From Myotis daubentonii (taxonomy: Eukaryota > Chordata > Mammalia > Chiroptera > Vespertilionidae), in NCBI RefSeq assembly GCF_963259705.1, contig NC_081861.1, positions 107,662,102 to 107,726,101 on the forward strand: a stretch of DNA of 64,000 nucleotides, in the 5' to 3' direction. The notes under the pieces are model-generated. The model saw only the letters and a list, made by a program, of their open reading frames with translations. It did no database searches and had not been told where the DNA came from. Below, in pieces: positions 23,988-35,739 of this stretch. How positions within the stretch are numbered: the stretch's first letter is position 1; each line of letters begins with the position of its first letter. Both the position numbers and the translations under genes were made by a program.

Positions 23988-25735
23988 AATTCATTTATTA
24001 AATTGAGTAGTTTTTTGGTGGAAACTTTTTGGTTTTCTATGTACAATATCATGTCATCTGTGAATAATGAGAGTTTTACTTCCTCCTATCCAATTTGGAT
24101 GCCTTTTATTTCTTCTTGTCTGATCACTGTGGCTAGCACTTCCAGTACTATGTGGAAAAAGAGTGGTGAAAGTGGACATCCCTGTCTTTTTCCTGTTCTT
24201 AGGGAAAATGGTTTTAGTTTTTGCCCATTGAGTATGATGTTGGCTGTAGGTTTGTCATATAAGGCTTTTATTAGGTTGAAGTATGATCCCTCTATTCCCA
24301 CTTTGCTGAGAGTTTTTATCAAAAATGGATGTTAGATTTTGTGGATTGCTTTTTCTATGTCTATTGATATGATCATGTGATTTTTTTGTCTTGCAATTTA
24401 TTTATATGATGTATCACATTTATTGATTTTCAAATATTGTACCAGCCTTGCATCCTATAATAAATCCTACTTGGTCATGGTGTATGATCTTTCTAATATA
24501 TTGCTGGATCTGATTTGCTAATATTTTGTTGAGGATTTTAGCATGTAAGTTCATCAGGGATATCGGCCTGTAATTCTCTTTCTTTGCAGTGACTTTATCT
24601 GTTTGTGGAGATATGGTAATGCTGGCCTCACAGAAAGAGCTTGGAAGTGTTCCTTCCTTCCTCTTGGATTTTTTAAAGCATTTTGAGGAGGATAGGTGAT
24701 AGTTCTTCTTTGAGTATTTGGTAAAACTCACCTGTAAAGCCATCGGGACAAGGAATTTTGTTTGCTGGGAGTTGTTTTTTTTACTATTACTACTTCAGTT
24801 TTATCAGTTGTTATTGAGTTATTCAGGCTTTCTAATTCTTCCTGATTTAAATGTGGACTAGTGTCTTTTTCTAGGAATTTTCCATTTCATTTACATTGTC
24901 CAACTTGCTGGAATATGGTTGTTCATAGTATTTTCTTACAATCCGTTGTATTTCTGTGGTGTCAGTTATTACTTAACTTCTTTCTTTTCTGATTTTATTT
25001 ATTTGGGTCCTCTTTGTTTCTTGATGAGGCTGGCTAAAGGTTCATCAATCTTGTTTGTCCTTTCAAAGAACCAGCTCTTGATTTCGTTGATCTTTTGCAT
25101 TTTTTTTAGTCTCTATGATATTTATTTCTGCTCTGATCTTTGTTATTTCCTTCTACTTACTCTAGGCTTTTCTTATTGTTCTTTTTCTAATTCTTTAAGT
25201 TGTAGTGTTAGATTGTTTATTAATAATTTTTTCATGGGCTTATTGTTTTGTTTTGCTTTGTTTTTGAGGTAGGCCCATAGTGATATCAACTTCCCTCTCA
25301 AGACTGCTTTCCCTGTGTCCCATAGATTTTGGGTTGTTTTCTGTTCATTTTTATTTGTTTCCAGTAAGATTTTTTATTTCTTTCTTGATCTCAGTGGTAA
25401 CTCACTCATTATTTAAAACATGCTGTTTAGCCTCCATGTGTTTGAATGTTGAGTGTTCTTACTGTATTTGGTTTCTAATTTCATGCCCTTATGGTCAAAG
25501 AAGATACTTAATATGATTTCAATGTTCTTGAACATGCAGAGACTTGTTTTGTGTCCTAACATGTGTTCTATCTTTGAGAATGTCCCTGTGAACTTGAGAA
25601 GAATATCCATTCTGCTGTTTTGGGGTAAAATGTTCTGTAACTCTCAATTAACTCCATATCCAGTGTGTCTTTTAGAGTCACTGTTTCCTTGTTGATTTTT
25701 TTTGTCTAGAAAATCTTTCCAGTGAAGTCAGTGGG

Positions 25736-26584
25736 GCCCCCAGCTTATGGCCAAGGATGGGAAACAGAAATTCTAGGCCTGGGAAATACATTCTCCCAAA
25801 ATAGTCCATTGGGAAGAATGCTGAGATTCTGGGCGGGGGCAGTTCCTGAACCAGGGACAGAAGACATTGCTCTGTGGTGTAAACTTTTAGTGTGTTGCTT
25901 GCGCCTGTATAAGAGTGTTTGTTGATGTTTTGTGTCTCTTTGTTGTTTGTTTATTTTCTTTAAAGATAGGGCATGTCCTGCTTTGGGGAAACCCAGTTAT
26001 GTGTGGTGGGGCTGAACATGTGACAGAGACTGCAGGAAAGTCCCAGCAGCTGCCAATATATATATATTTTTTAATCTTGGGGGCCCTTCCTCTCTCCCTC
26101 TCAGAATGTTGGCCACCAGAAACTCTTGGCTAGTGAGATTTCTGTCTGTATGTTTATAATGTAATTTTGGCTTTCTATCTTTTAGGGATTATAGTTTGCT
26201 CTTCCCTGGTTTATGAACATGGGGAAGTAAGCCAAAGAGGCTGGTTTGAGCAACAAGGTTAATGCTTCCATGATAATGGACAGGTCTTGAATGAGGATGG
26301 ACCCCATTACAAGGGTGACTCCCAGGTCCTGGGGGTATATGACTCCTAGCCAGATTAGTATGTCCTTTCTTTGAACAGAGTGGGCAATCATGGTTAACAG
26401 CATAATTAATATTTCCCATAACTATAACTAGTCCCCAATGTTCTGTTTTTCCTCATAACACTGGGAAGCACATATCTGTAGAAGTACCCTCTAGCTGTGA
26501 AGCAGGGACACTCCTGTTTTTATAAAGAAAAATAAAATAAAATAGTACTTTCATATTGAGTTATCCCTGTTACAAAATTGGTCA
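25736..26584. other. Unassigned stretch between L1 and VES
   Basis: About 850 bp with no recognised family and no coding segment that convinces me. It holds (TA)n near 26057 and an A-rich stretch at 26525. It could be old retroviral or other repeat sequence related to the gag remnant at 28.5 kb, but I see no motif to show it. Confidence 0.3.
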
Positions 26585-26596
26585 AGAAAATTCTTT

Positions 26597-26816
26597 TTTA
26601 AAAAAATATATTTTATTGATTTTTTACAGAGAGAAAAGGAGAGGGACAGAGAGTTAGAAACATTGATGAGAGAGAAACACCGATCAGCTGCTTCCTGCAC
26701 ACTCCCCACTGGGGTTGTGCCCGCAACCAAGGTACATGCCCTTGACCGGAATCGAACCTGGGACCCTTGAGTCCACAGGCCGACACTCTATCCACTGAGC
26801 CAAACCAGTTAGGGCT
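26597..26816 (-). mobile_element. VES SINE, antisense
   Basis: The reverse complement carries GGTTTGGCTCAGTGGATAGA and GATTCCGGTCAAGGGC. A perfect 12-bp target duplication AGAAAATTCTTT lies at 26585-26596 and 26817-26828. Confidence 0.95.
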
Positions 26817-26934
26817 AGAAAATTCTTTAAGTAATAATTGGCTTTAAAAATCTCAAAGTTGTTAAGATATAATAAATAAGATATAACTAAAATGAAGGAT
26901 TTATGATGAAGCTTTTCAGTACTAACTATAAATA

Positions 26935-27557
26935 TCTATACTACTAAAAGACTAATATTCTAATTAGAGCAAGAGACCTTCTGGAGACTTTCTGGACATC
27001 ATTCTAGACCAAGCTGGGGGCTTGGCGTGCATACCACCCCCAAACGGCCCTCAGTCCCTCACCCGGGCTGGCCACACCCCCCTGCAGGGACTCTCACCCT
27101 GATGGGGGCATGCCTGCCTGCAACCGGTCCTCAGCCCCTCACCCAGGCCAGCCATGCCCCCCACAGGGACCCCCACCCCGATGGGGGTGTGGCCAACCTG
27201 CAAACGGCCATCATCCCCTCGCCCAGGCTAGCCATGCCCCCCAGCAGGGACCCTCATCCTAATGGTGGCATGGCCAGCCTGCAAACGGCCATCAGACCCT
27301 TGCCCAGGAACACCCCGCCCCCAGTGGGGACCCTCACCCTGATGGGGGTGTGGCCAGCCTGCAAACAGCCATCAACCCCTTTCCCAGGCCCACCCCACCC
27401 CCAGCGGGGACCCCCACCCTGAAGGGTGTGTGGTCAGCCTGAAAACAGCCCTCAGCCCCTCACCCAGGCCAGCATCACCTCCAGTGGGGACCCCCACCCT
27501 GATTCGGGACCCCCTTCAGGGCAGACCAGCCGGCCCCCACCCATGCACCAGGCCTCT
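26935..27557 (+). mobile_element. Helitron with internal ~80-bp minisatellite
   Basis: It starts TCTATACTACTAAAAG after an A (26934) and ends near CCAGGCCTCTG at the junction with the next Helitron. 27030-27500 consists of about five or six imperfect units of about 80-85 bp, each with GCCCCTCACCCAGG, GGGACCC(C/T)CACCCTGATG and GCCTGCAAACGG(C)CATC. The same repeat, reverse-complemented, is in 47691-48411 and also in 33704-34297. Open frames here are repeat translations, not genes. Confidence 0.85.
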
Positions 27558-27565
27558 GTCTATAC

Positions 27566-27785
27566 CAGCCGTGGGCAAACTACGGCCCGTGGGCCCGGCC
27601 CGTTCGGCTGTTCTATCCGGCCCGCGGAGCCAAAAGAGCGGAGGGTTCTCTTGCTCTCCCCTCCGCTCCTTCACCAGCAGCAGCGTTAACATGGCAATGT
27701 CGGGAAACACGGCTGCAGCTCCTTCTTCTGAGTCCAGTTTAAGAACCCATTGTGGCCCTCGAGTCAAAAAGCTTGCCCACCCCTG
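27566..27785. mobile_element. hAT element inserted at a Helitron-Helitron junction
   Basis: The ends CAGCCGTGGGCAAAC and GCTTGCCCACCCCTG are inverted, with perfect 8-bp duplications GTCTATAC at 27558-27565 and 27786-27793. The terminal ~50 bp on each side are the reverse complement of the hAT at 57439-57652, so they are one family in opposite orientation. Unlike that copy, the core here holds ATGGCAATGTCGGG and an S/A-rich short reading frame, possibly the start of the parent's transposase. Confidence 0.93.
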
Positions 27786-27786
27786 G

Positions 27787-28163
27787 TCTATACTAATAAA
27801 AGGTTAATATGCTAATTAGACCAGAAGACCTTCCGGACAAAGCCATGGTGGTGGGGCCAAGGCAGAGGCAGTTAGGGACAATGAGGCTAGGAGGGGAGGG
27901 CAGTTGGGGGTGATCAGGCTGGTGGGGGGCCCAGTTAGGGGTGAGCAGGCCTGTAGGCAGAGTGGTTAGGGGCAATCAGGCAGGCAGACAGGTGAGCATT
28001 TAGGAGTCAGCAGTCCCAGATTGTGAGAGGGATGTCCAACTGCTAGTTTAGGCCTGATCCCTGTGGGACATCCCCCGAGGGGTCCCATATTGGAGAGGGT
28101 GCAGGCCAGGCTGAGGGACACGCATATCCCCCTATGCATGAATTTCGTGCACTGGGCCACCAG
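27787..28163 (+). mobile_element. Helitron, head-to-tail partner of 26935-27557
   Basis: It starts TCTATACTAATAAAAGG, overlapping the hAT duplication, and ends CACTGGGCCACCAG before T (28164), a mutated GGGCCTCTAG terminus. GCATGAATTTCGTGC just before the end is the 3' hairpin. The interior 27850-27990 has short G-rich repeats also seen, inverted, in 48590-48960. Confidence 0.85.
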
Positions 28164-28499
28164 TGTTAATAATAAAAGTCCAGTCACTCAAGAGGAGATT
28201 GACTATGCTCTCTGTTGAAGGAAGGGGCCAGTTATCCTTCTCCCTATAAAAGTAAAAGTAGAGAAGCCTAAAAGAGAACAAGGGCAGACAGAGAAATGAG
28301 ATCCCTTGTCCTGCCTTCCACTCCCTATGCAACCAGGGGACAATCTGAGGAAACAGCCAAGATGGTGATTTAAAATCCCAGCCTCCCCCTCATCCAACCA
28401 GCTCTGAGGCCTCTGCACCACCAGAAACCAGCTTTTCTAGGTTGTGAAAGGAGTTGGAGCGAAAAAAAAAAGTTAAAACCTTTGCTGGAAGACCCATGT

Positions 28500-29190
28500 G
28501 ACTTAGCGGACCAGCTAGACCCATTTTGGGGCCCACAAGTGTATATGTAGATCTGAGTTAATGTCTATCTTGGGAACACTATTCTCAGGAAAAGAAGGGG
28601 GAATGATTTGAAAGTTGGCTATGGCTATCTGGGAAATGGTGCACCTGGCTAGCCCTGGTGTGCTTCCAGCAGATGTAAGATTTCCAAACCCGGGAGTGTC
28701 AGTCGACCCTAACAACAAGGCCCATACGGGACACATGAGAGATCTCTCATGGAAATAACACTTAAAGGGATTAGGAAAGCAGTTCTCTGGTCTCAGAACC
28801 TAAATAAAGCCTTCAATATTAGTCAAGGCAAAGAAGAAGGGCCTTCCAAATTTTACCAAGACTAAAAGATCAAATGAGAAAGTACTCTGGGCCAGACCCC
28901 AAAGATGTGTTGGGCCAAGAAATATTACAAATTACATTTTGTCACCAATAGTTGGCCTGACATGTCAAGAAAACTGCAAAGTCAGAGAACTGGAAGGATA
29001 GAAATGCAGAAGAGCTGTTTAAAAGGCTCAGAAGGTCTAGGTACATAATATAAGAAAGGCAGAAACAGAAAGCTAACATAATGTTCACAACTGTAGAACA
29101 AGTGGCCCAAGAAAGGACTGGCCTGTAGGGCCAGAAACAGAAGCCACATCAGCATCGCCCAAACCTTAGCATGTTATCTCTAAGGAAAAA
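28500..29190 (+). pseudogene. Decayed endogenous retroviral gag (gammaretrovirus-like, class I)
   Basis: Across shifted frames the plus strand reads gag capsid-like pieces: an AHMRDL/AFNISQGKEEGPS-like segment (about 28720-28850), MRKYSGPDPKDVLGQE (28879-28926), and WKDRNAEELFKRLR (about 28991-29032). These match the order of class I (gammaretrovirus-type) capsid. Several in-frame stops and frameshifts break it, so no Gag can be made. Upstream 28165-28500 contains no recognised LTR end. No protease or polymerase was recognised downstream. Confidence 0.7.
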
Positions 29191-31750
29191 TGTGGCAGTT
29201 TTGAATCCAAGCAGATAGAGGTCTGGAAACAGGCTGCAGGGCCTGTTCCCTTCTCCCCCTGCCTTTTTCTCCAGCCTCCTAGGCATATACATAATTTTCC
29301 AAAGTCTTTGATAACTTAAAGGCTTTAGAGCCTTGTTGGGTTAAATGATAAACTTCTAAATATTTTGAAATAACAGGATACTGAAACATTAATTAATCTG
29401 AGTTTGCCTCCTCTAGAGAATCTAGGATGAAGTTGAATCTGTTAATGAATGAGTCTTGTATTTTATTTGAAATCTCTCTTAAAATATAAATGTATTGCTA
29501 ATATGAGGAATGTTAATTACTTACATGTCACCTAAAAATTAAGGTTAAGAATTCTAACTAATTGGAAGGAAAGTATGGCTTTGGTGCAATAGAGAAAGCA
29601 TAAGGCATGGAAATGCATTTTGAAAGAGAAAGAAGGTGGTTTCTAAAGCTGGTTATTTCTGAAAGTTGTAAGAATGTCTATGAAACTTATAGAAAGTTTA
29701 TAGAAAGAAATGTTAAAAGGAAATTAATTAAATGACACAGGCCAGTAAGCCAGGTCAAGCAGAACAGGGAATCTGAGATAGTAAAACAGCAGTTTGCAAC
29801 CATCTAGAAAATCCAGATGTCAAGCAGTTTACAGTTATCTAGAAAATCCTACCTTCCCTAAACCGAGGATGCTTAAGAGTAAATGATTTGTATTTTGCCT
29901 CCCTAAACAGAAGGTAAATAGCTTATGTCAATGTACTCGAGGAGACTGATAGCAGAAACCCAATTAGTGTCATTTGCTGTCCACACACAAGGACAAATGA
30001 AGTTAGAAAATAAGCCTATTTTGGTTGGTTCTTTTCTAATAAAATGATTATACTAATCAGGTATTTAATAAAAAAGACCATCTTTTAATCATGGGAACTT
30101 AAGTTTGTTAGCCTATGTTTGTGTCTAATACACTTTGATATATAATCTTTTGGTAAAATCAAGTTTGACAATCCTTTAAGGGTTTGAATTTCAGAAACTT
30201 TCTCTTGATCTAGAATTGGCTTTAGATCATCCCAATAGGCTCTGAAATGCCTCAAATGTTTGTTTTCTCTCTCATGAAGGAATATTTTATACTGAAGGTA
30301 CACAAGAAACTTAGTCAAATACAGTTATAACTAATGGTTATTAGTTGTGATATTATAGAATGTTGGGTTTTACAGAAAGGACAACATTCCATGTCATCTG
30401 CATTATAATGAAATCCATAACTGTGTTGTTTTAAATTTCTTCTGTCATTTGGAAACAGTTACTGTTTTGTTATAATGCATTTGGAAAAATATTACATCTT
30501 CTGAAGAGTCAATGGAAAGGACTGGCAAGGAAAATCAGAAGATCTTAAAGCAAGTTAGTGTATTTTTCTCCCTATATGGTCCCTTCGAAATTTGGCAATT
30601 CTTAATGAATGAATCATGGCAATGCATTTCTTTGCATAAATCCAATAAGACCGGTTTCCAATGGTGGTTTTATTGACTGAAAACTTTGACTGAAGTGTCA
30701 TGTTTTAAAGAGTCATGTGTGGACTCTGAAGACTTGAAGCCAATAAGAGTACCATGGTAAAAGCCTGGTATCTTGCTTGGTAGCCCTAAAAATGGATGGC
30801 GCTGGAGCATCAGGCCCATACCCTGCCATTTCTGGCGGTTGGTCAGAGTGGAAGGGGAGCAGCGAGGGCACCTCTGTGTCCCTGATGAACTCCCCATGCA
30901 TTCTAGGCTGCAACGAGTAGGAGGGCTGCTGAGATGGGCCTTGAAGCCTAGGGTGGAGGCCCGGATGGAGCCGCTGCCAGTACAGATCTTGGTGAGGAAT
31001 TCACCTCACCCAGCAGATACTGCAGGCAGGCCTGACAACAGCTGGATGGCTTGGTTTCTCTGCCCTACAGGGCACATTGAGACTCAATCATGAAATTCCA
31101 GCAAAGGCAGTCAGTTACCATTCTTGTTGTGATTATTCAATCAGGCCAAATTAAAACTAGACTTAATACAATAGATAAATTGGTCTTAATTTGGCTCTTT
31201 AATAAAAATAAGGGGGATTTTATTTCAATAGGAAATTATTAGAACTGAAATGTTTCATTTCTCTTTCATCAGACTATTATAATTCTTGCTGTTCTAATTG
31301 TTTAATAAGACTAAATTTTATAATACAATTTGTCTCCACCAAGTCACAAGCCCACCTCCTTCCGTGCCCAGGCCTCATCGTCCCTCTGACAGAGAGCAAG
31401 GATCTCTTGGCTCTGAAATGAACCTTCATCCCTCCTCAGCATTGAAGCAGTTAGAGGAGCCCACCGACGCCCATTTTGCCTGAAAGAATTCAGACCCAAG
31501 ATCCTTGAGGGGATGTGTTAGGCAGTCAGACAGACATGAGCAGAGCAAGGATGATGGGCCAACTGGAGGAGAAATAGATGAGACCCTGAGATGTGCTTCT
31601 CACCACTCCAACTGCTCTGAAGCCGGAAATGAAGAAACCTGTGTAGACTCCCTCTCCCTTCCTCTAAGAAAGCCAACAGGTTTGAGAACAGCTAATAGAG
31701 ATAGAATCAGTAAGTCCTGAAGCCCCAGATGTTACTCCAGACCAGATCTC
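29190..31750. other. Unassigned 2.5-kb stretch, possibly more of the retroviral remnant
   Basis: No repeat family is recognised with confidence. The plus strand after the gag remnant lacks recognisable pol or env motifs. 30770-31110 has a GC-rich open plus-strand frame of 106 codons with no familiar domain and no splice support. I leave it uncalled. Confidence 0.3.
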
Positions 31751-32344
31751 TGGACTGCCATTACAATCACTTGGGTGATGAAGATGAAAATTAAAAACAT
31801 TCACCAGCTCCTAGGTTCACTGTCATAATAACTGCTAACTATGAGTTTCATAACAGTCTTTTTAATGGAAATTATAGATGATTTTTCAGGAACCAATAAG
31901 GCATGTTCACAACACAGCGAATTGTTAAATCTGGTTACTGCCTGAGAAGGGGATTGCGAGGGAGGGTAAAAGATTTTCCTTTTTACTTTATATAATTTGG
32001 CACTTTTTTCCAAAAATATTAGGAGTATATGTTACTTTTGAATTTTAAAAAATTCCTCAAAATTAAATAATTGTTTTAAAAAGTCAAGGGTTGTGCTATT
32101 GATTTTTAATATGCTACACTACAAAAATGCATTTGGTTAGTTGTTTATAATACAACTTTCTGACATACAGATTTTTGGGATTGAAGTGGATATATTTGGG
32201 TTCAAATATTTGCCTTATTATTTTATTCTGAGCCTTTTAAATATGTCCCAGGTATATCCCTTGCATTACTGACTTACTGGAGAAGTCATACTAAACAGCT
32301 ATTGAAGCAATGTGGAAAGGGGGTGAGATGGGGGAATTGGAAAG

Positions 32345-32595
32345 ATATTATTTAAAAGTAAAAACTTACAGCTAGTAGATAAATAACTTCTGGAGACCTA
32401 ATGCACAGAATAGTGATTATAGTTAAAAATATTGTATTACAAATTTCAAATGGCTAAGAGACTAGATCTTAACTGTTCTCAACACAAGAAAGAAATGATC
32501 ATTATGTGATAGAGATGTTAGCTAACTATAGTGATCATATTGCAATATATAACTTACACAATGCTATACATTAATTATATCTCAATTGGAAAAAA
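32345..32595 (+). repeat. Old L1 3' end, sense
   Basis: TCTGGAGACCTAATGCACAG, AGAGACTAGATCTTAACTG and CAATTATATCTCAATTGG-type words follow the order of an ancient L1M 3' end (text reads TTATATCTCAATTGG at its end). Confidence 0.7.
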
Positions 32596-32609
32596 AAGAA
32601 TCAATGAAG

Positions 32610-32840
32610 TAGAGTGAAGAGCACTGGCTTTGAAGTAAAACAGTCCAGTCTGAATCCAGGCACTGCCATTTAATAATTTTGTGACATTACAGGAGTTCAT
32701 CTCGCTGAACTTCAGTTTACTCCTCTTTAAAGTGTACTACTTAATACCTTCCTCACAAAACTGTGGTAAGGAACAAATGTGAGTTTATGTCTACAGTGTC
32801 TAGCGTTGGGATAGGTATGTAGTAAATGCCAGCTTTCTTC
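32610..32840 (+). repeat. MIR SINE
   Basis: AGAGCACTGGCTTTGAAGTA, TCCAGGCACTGCCATTTAAT and GTAGTAAATGCCAGC, in MIR order and sense orientation. Confidence 0.75.
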
Positions 32841-33129
32841 TCCACTTGTTCATAAAACAAATGTACAGAGCAACCATGTGCCAGACATCACTTTATACAC
32901 TGGGAATACACTGGTGCGCAGCCAACATGGTCCTTTCCCTTATGGAGGCAGAGTGTAGTGGGCAAGACCAACATTATGCTCTGTCTAGAGAAAAAGGTGT
33001 GAAAAGTACCATGAAGAAGAACCACAGGGAGCTATGAGAAAGTATCACGGGGTATCTAATTTGTTGGTGTTGCTTTTAATGTGGAGAGGTGGGTACTTTC
33101 CTTGGGAAGTAATAATTAAATTGAGTAGG

Positions 33130-33343
33130 GCCGGGCCAGCGTGGCTCAGTGGTTGAGCCTCAACCTATGAAACAGTAGGTCACAGTTCGATTCCCCATCA
33201 GGGCACATGCCTAGGTTGCAGGCTCAATCCCCATAGTGGGGTATGCAGGAGGTGGCCGATTGATGATTTTTTTCTCATCATTGATGTTTCTATCACTCTC
33301 TCCCTCTCCCTCCCTCTCTGAAATCAATAAAAATCTTTTTAAA
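33130..33343 (+). mobile_element. VES SINE (older variant)
   Basis: The head is GTGGCTCAGTGGTTGAGCCT and the body CTCATCATTGATGTTTCT. The target duplication is AAATTGAGTAGG (33118-33129) and AAATTGACTAGG (33344-33355), one mismatch in 12. Confidence 0.93.
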
Positions 33344-33703
33344 AAATTGACTAGGTTTGGGCCAGGCAAAGAGTAAAGGAAAAAGCAAAAAGATCCCTGT
33401 AATTTTTTTTTTTAATCTGAAGCATGTTTTTTTCTTTCTTCCACTTGAAGGTAGAAAAGCATAGGGAAATGTGTGTGTGTGTGTGCGTGCATGCGTATAC
33501 ACGTAGATAAAAAAGAAAGGAGAACTGTCCACTGACTTATGTAAATGGCAGATATCACTTTTGAACTTTGCACAAATGAGAACTTATATCTAAGATTAAG
33601 AACTTATCTATAATGGACCCATAGGAATTTGCTTACTCAAAATTCTGTAGTATCACAACACATAGTATCAAGATTTCAAATAAAAATATGTACAATGAAA
33701 ATA

Positions 33704-34297
33704 TCTAGTCTAATAAAAGAGAAACATGCAAATTGACCGCACCTCAGCTACACCCCAAGCCATGCCCACCATTCAATCAGAGTGACTATATGCAAATTAA
33801 CCCAAACAAGATGACAGCTGGCAGCCACAAAGCTGGAGCAAGCAGGAGGCTTGTTTGCCCCGGCGATGGAGGAAACCAAGCTTCCCGCCTGCCCTGGCTG
33901 GCTGTGGCCTCTGCTCAAAGCAACAAAGTTTCAATTATAGAAGATAAATAAATCCCAGATACCTGCTTCCAGCCAGCCTCCACTGGGAGTTTGGGTGGCT
34001 GGGGGCCATGGCCAGTCTGCAAACAGCCATCAGCCCCTCACCCAGGATGGTCACACCCTCATGGGGTGACAGTCCCCACTGGGGGGCTTGGCCAGCCTGC
34101 AAACAGCCATCAGCCCCTCACCCAGGTTGGCCAGGCACCCCAGCAGGGACCCCTACCCTGAAGAGGGTGTGGCAAGCCTGAAAAGAGCCCTCAGCCCCTC
34201 ACCCAGGCTGGCAAGGCACCCCAGCGGGACCCTCACCCTGATCCGGGACACCATTCAGGGCAAACCAGCCAGCCCCCACCCATGCACCAGGCCTCTA
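33704..34297 (+). mobile_element. Helitron, first of a head-to-tail pair
   Basis: It starts TCTAGTCTAATAAAAG after A (33703). Its end CACCAGGCCTCTA runs directly into the TC of the next Helitron. The 5' part has two ATGCAAATT blocks (near 33729 and 33791). 33990-34240 contains about three units of the ~80-bp repeat also present at 27030-27500. Confidence 0.87.
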
Positions 34298-34755
34298 TCC
34301 TATAATAAAAGGGTAATATGCAAATTGACCCTAACAGCAGAATGACTGGGAATGACTGGTCACTATGACACACACTGACCACCAGGGGGCAGACGCACAA
34401 TGCAGGAGCTGCCCCTTGGTGGTCAGTCTGCTCCCACAGGGGGAGCTCTGCTCAACCACAAGCCAGGCTGATGGTTGCCAGTACAGCGGTGGTGGTAGGA
34501 GCCTCTTCCGCCTCCTCAGCAGCGCTAAGGATGTCTGACTGCAGCTTAGGCATGCTCCCTGCTGGCAAGTGGACATCCCCCGAGGGCTCCTGGGCTGCCA
34601 GAGGGATGTCTGGCTGCCAGCTTAGGCATGATCCCCCGGGGAGTGGGCCTAAGCCAGCAGGTGGTCATCCCCCGAGGGGTCTTAGACTGCAAGAGGGCAC
34701 AGGCCGAGCTGAGGGATCCCCCTGAGTGTACAAATTTTGTGCACCGGGCCTCTAG
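34298..34755 (+). mobile_element. Helitron, second of the pair (near-canonical HeliBat)
   Basis: It starts TCCTATAATAAAAGGG and ends CACCGGGCCTCTAG before T (34756). The interior carries the family words CACTGACCACCAGGGGGCAG, GGGGAGTGGGCCTAAGCC and ACATCCCCCGAGGG. It is non-coding. Confidence 0.92.
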
Positions 34756-35188
34756 TTTATATTATAAATATGTAAATATAAAATATATAATATTTTATAG
34801 ACAAAAACTTGCTTGTATATTCAAATACTTTCAAAGTCTTTCTATTGGCAAACTTTAACTTTTCTTTACATTTTTCCTAACTTTTCAATGCCATAAAACT
34901 TGCAATAATAAAACTGTCCTTATACAATCAAGTCATTCATTCTTGAATCATTCCATTGAAGACCTCACCCAATATGTGATTCATTGCTAAACAATGCATT
35001 AAATTTCAATGTCTATTTTTGGTTATTGTGAATTGCCTGCTCAAGGCATTTAGTGAACTCCAAAGGAAAAGATTAGCCTGACCAGTGATGTAACTCACTA
35101 ATAATCAGCATTACTGCTGGTCCAGAAGATCTCTCCAAGGCCAAAAAGTTTTGTGCCTGTTTCAGTACAGACCCAGTAAACCCTAAAT

Positions 35189-35395
35189 CAGGGGTCCTCA
35201 AACTTTTTAAACAGGGGGCCAGTTCACTGTCCCTCAGACCTTTGGAGGGCCGGACTATAGTTTAAAAAAAAAAAACTATGAACAAATTCCTATGCACACT
35301 GCATATATCTTATTTTGAAGTAAAAAAACAAAACGGGAACAAATACAACATTTGTATTTGCATGTGGCCTGCAGGCCGTAGTTTGAGGACCCCTG
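35189..35395. mobile_element. Non-autonomous hAT element
   Basis: Ends CAGGGGTCCTCAAAC and GTTTGAGGACCCCTG are perfect inverted repeats. A perfect 8-bp duplication CCCTAAAT lies at 35181-35188 and 35396-35403. Length 207 bp. Confidence 0.95.
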
Positions 35396-35739
35396 CCCTA
35401 AATGATCTCAAAGGTCCCTGAATTGACCTAGTTTCCCAAGAGTTATTTTGAAGATTGATCCATATGTACAATAGATTTTAGGTTCTCTCTCCCCTTCATT
35501 ATTAACCAGTCCATCACTAAAGGAGCCCATAATTTATTTGAATTGTATATCTACCCACCCCATCTGGATTAGTGCACCAGCTTCTCATTTGGTCTCCCTA
35601 GCTTCAAGCCTTCCCCATATACTCTAACTGTCCCATGTATCAAAAATATACATTGTTTTATCTTTTATTCACATATACAGCATTAGGTAGCTAGAACTTT
35701 CCTGAACATTATCAACATATAAATTCATTTAATATTCCC

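Larger units (their letters stand above)
22706..25735 (-). mobile_element. Large antisense L1 (ORF2), interrupted twice
   Basis: On the minus strand it is L1 ORF2, with the reverse transcriptase region around 23130-24950 and the endonuclease region to about 25735. A minus-strand reading near 24086-24322 contains [13 protein letters not shown], a typical L1 RT motif. Frames are broken. A Tigger-like MITE (22796-23128) and a solo LTR (23561-23987) are nested in it. It stops abruptly near 25735 in the GAAGTCAGTGGGG segment. Confidence 0.88.

Noticed and set aside
24086..24322. Reverse-transcriptase open frame on the minus strand, as a possible gene
   Set aside because: It is part of a broken L1 ORF2; the neighbouring frames are shifted and interrupted.
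26182..26419. Overlapping minus-strand frames with CPLC and H residues as a retroviral zinc knuckle
   Set aside because: Spacing does not fit a CCHC knuckle and no other retroviral motif is adjacent.
27027..27422. 131-codon proline-rich open frame
   Set aside because: It follows the ~80-bp Helitron repeat array exactly and is repeat composition, not a conserved protein.
26905..28163. Repeat arrays that superficially resemble CRISPR
   Set aside because: Units are imperfect, contiguous and lie inside Helitrons, and the genome is mammalian.
30773..31093. 106-codon GC-rich plus-strand frame as an exon
   Set aside because: No convincing splice sites or domain; it may belong to old repeat or viral sequence.
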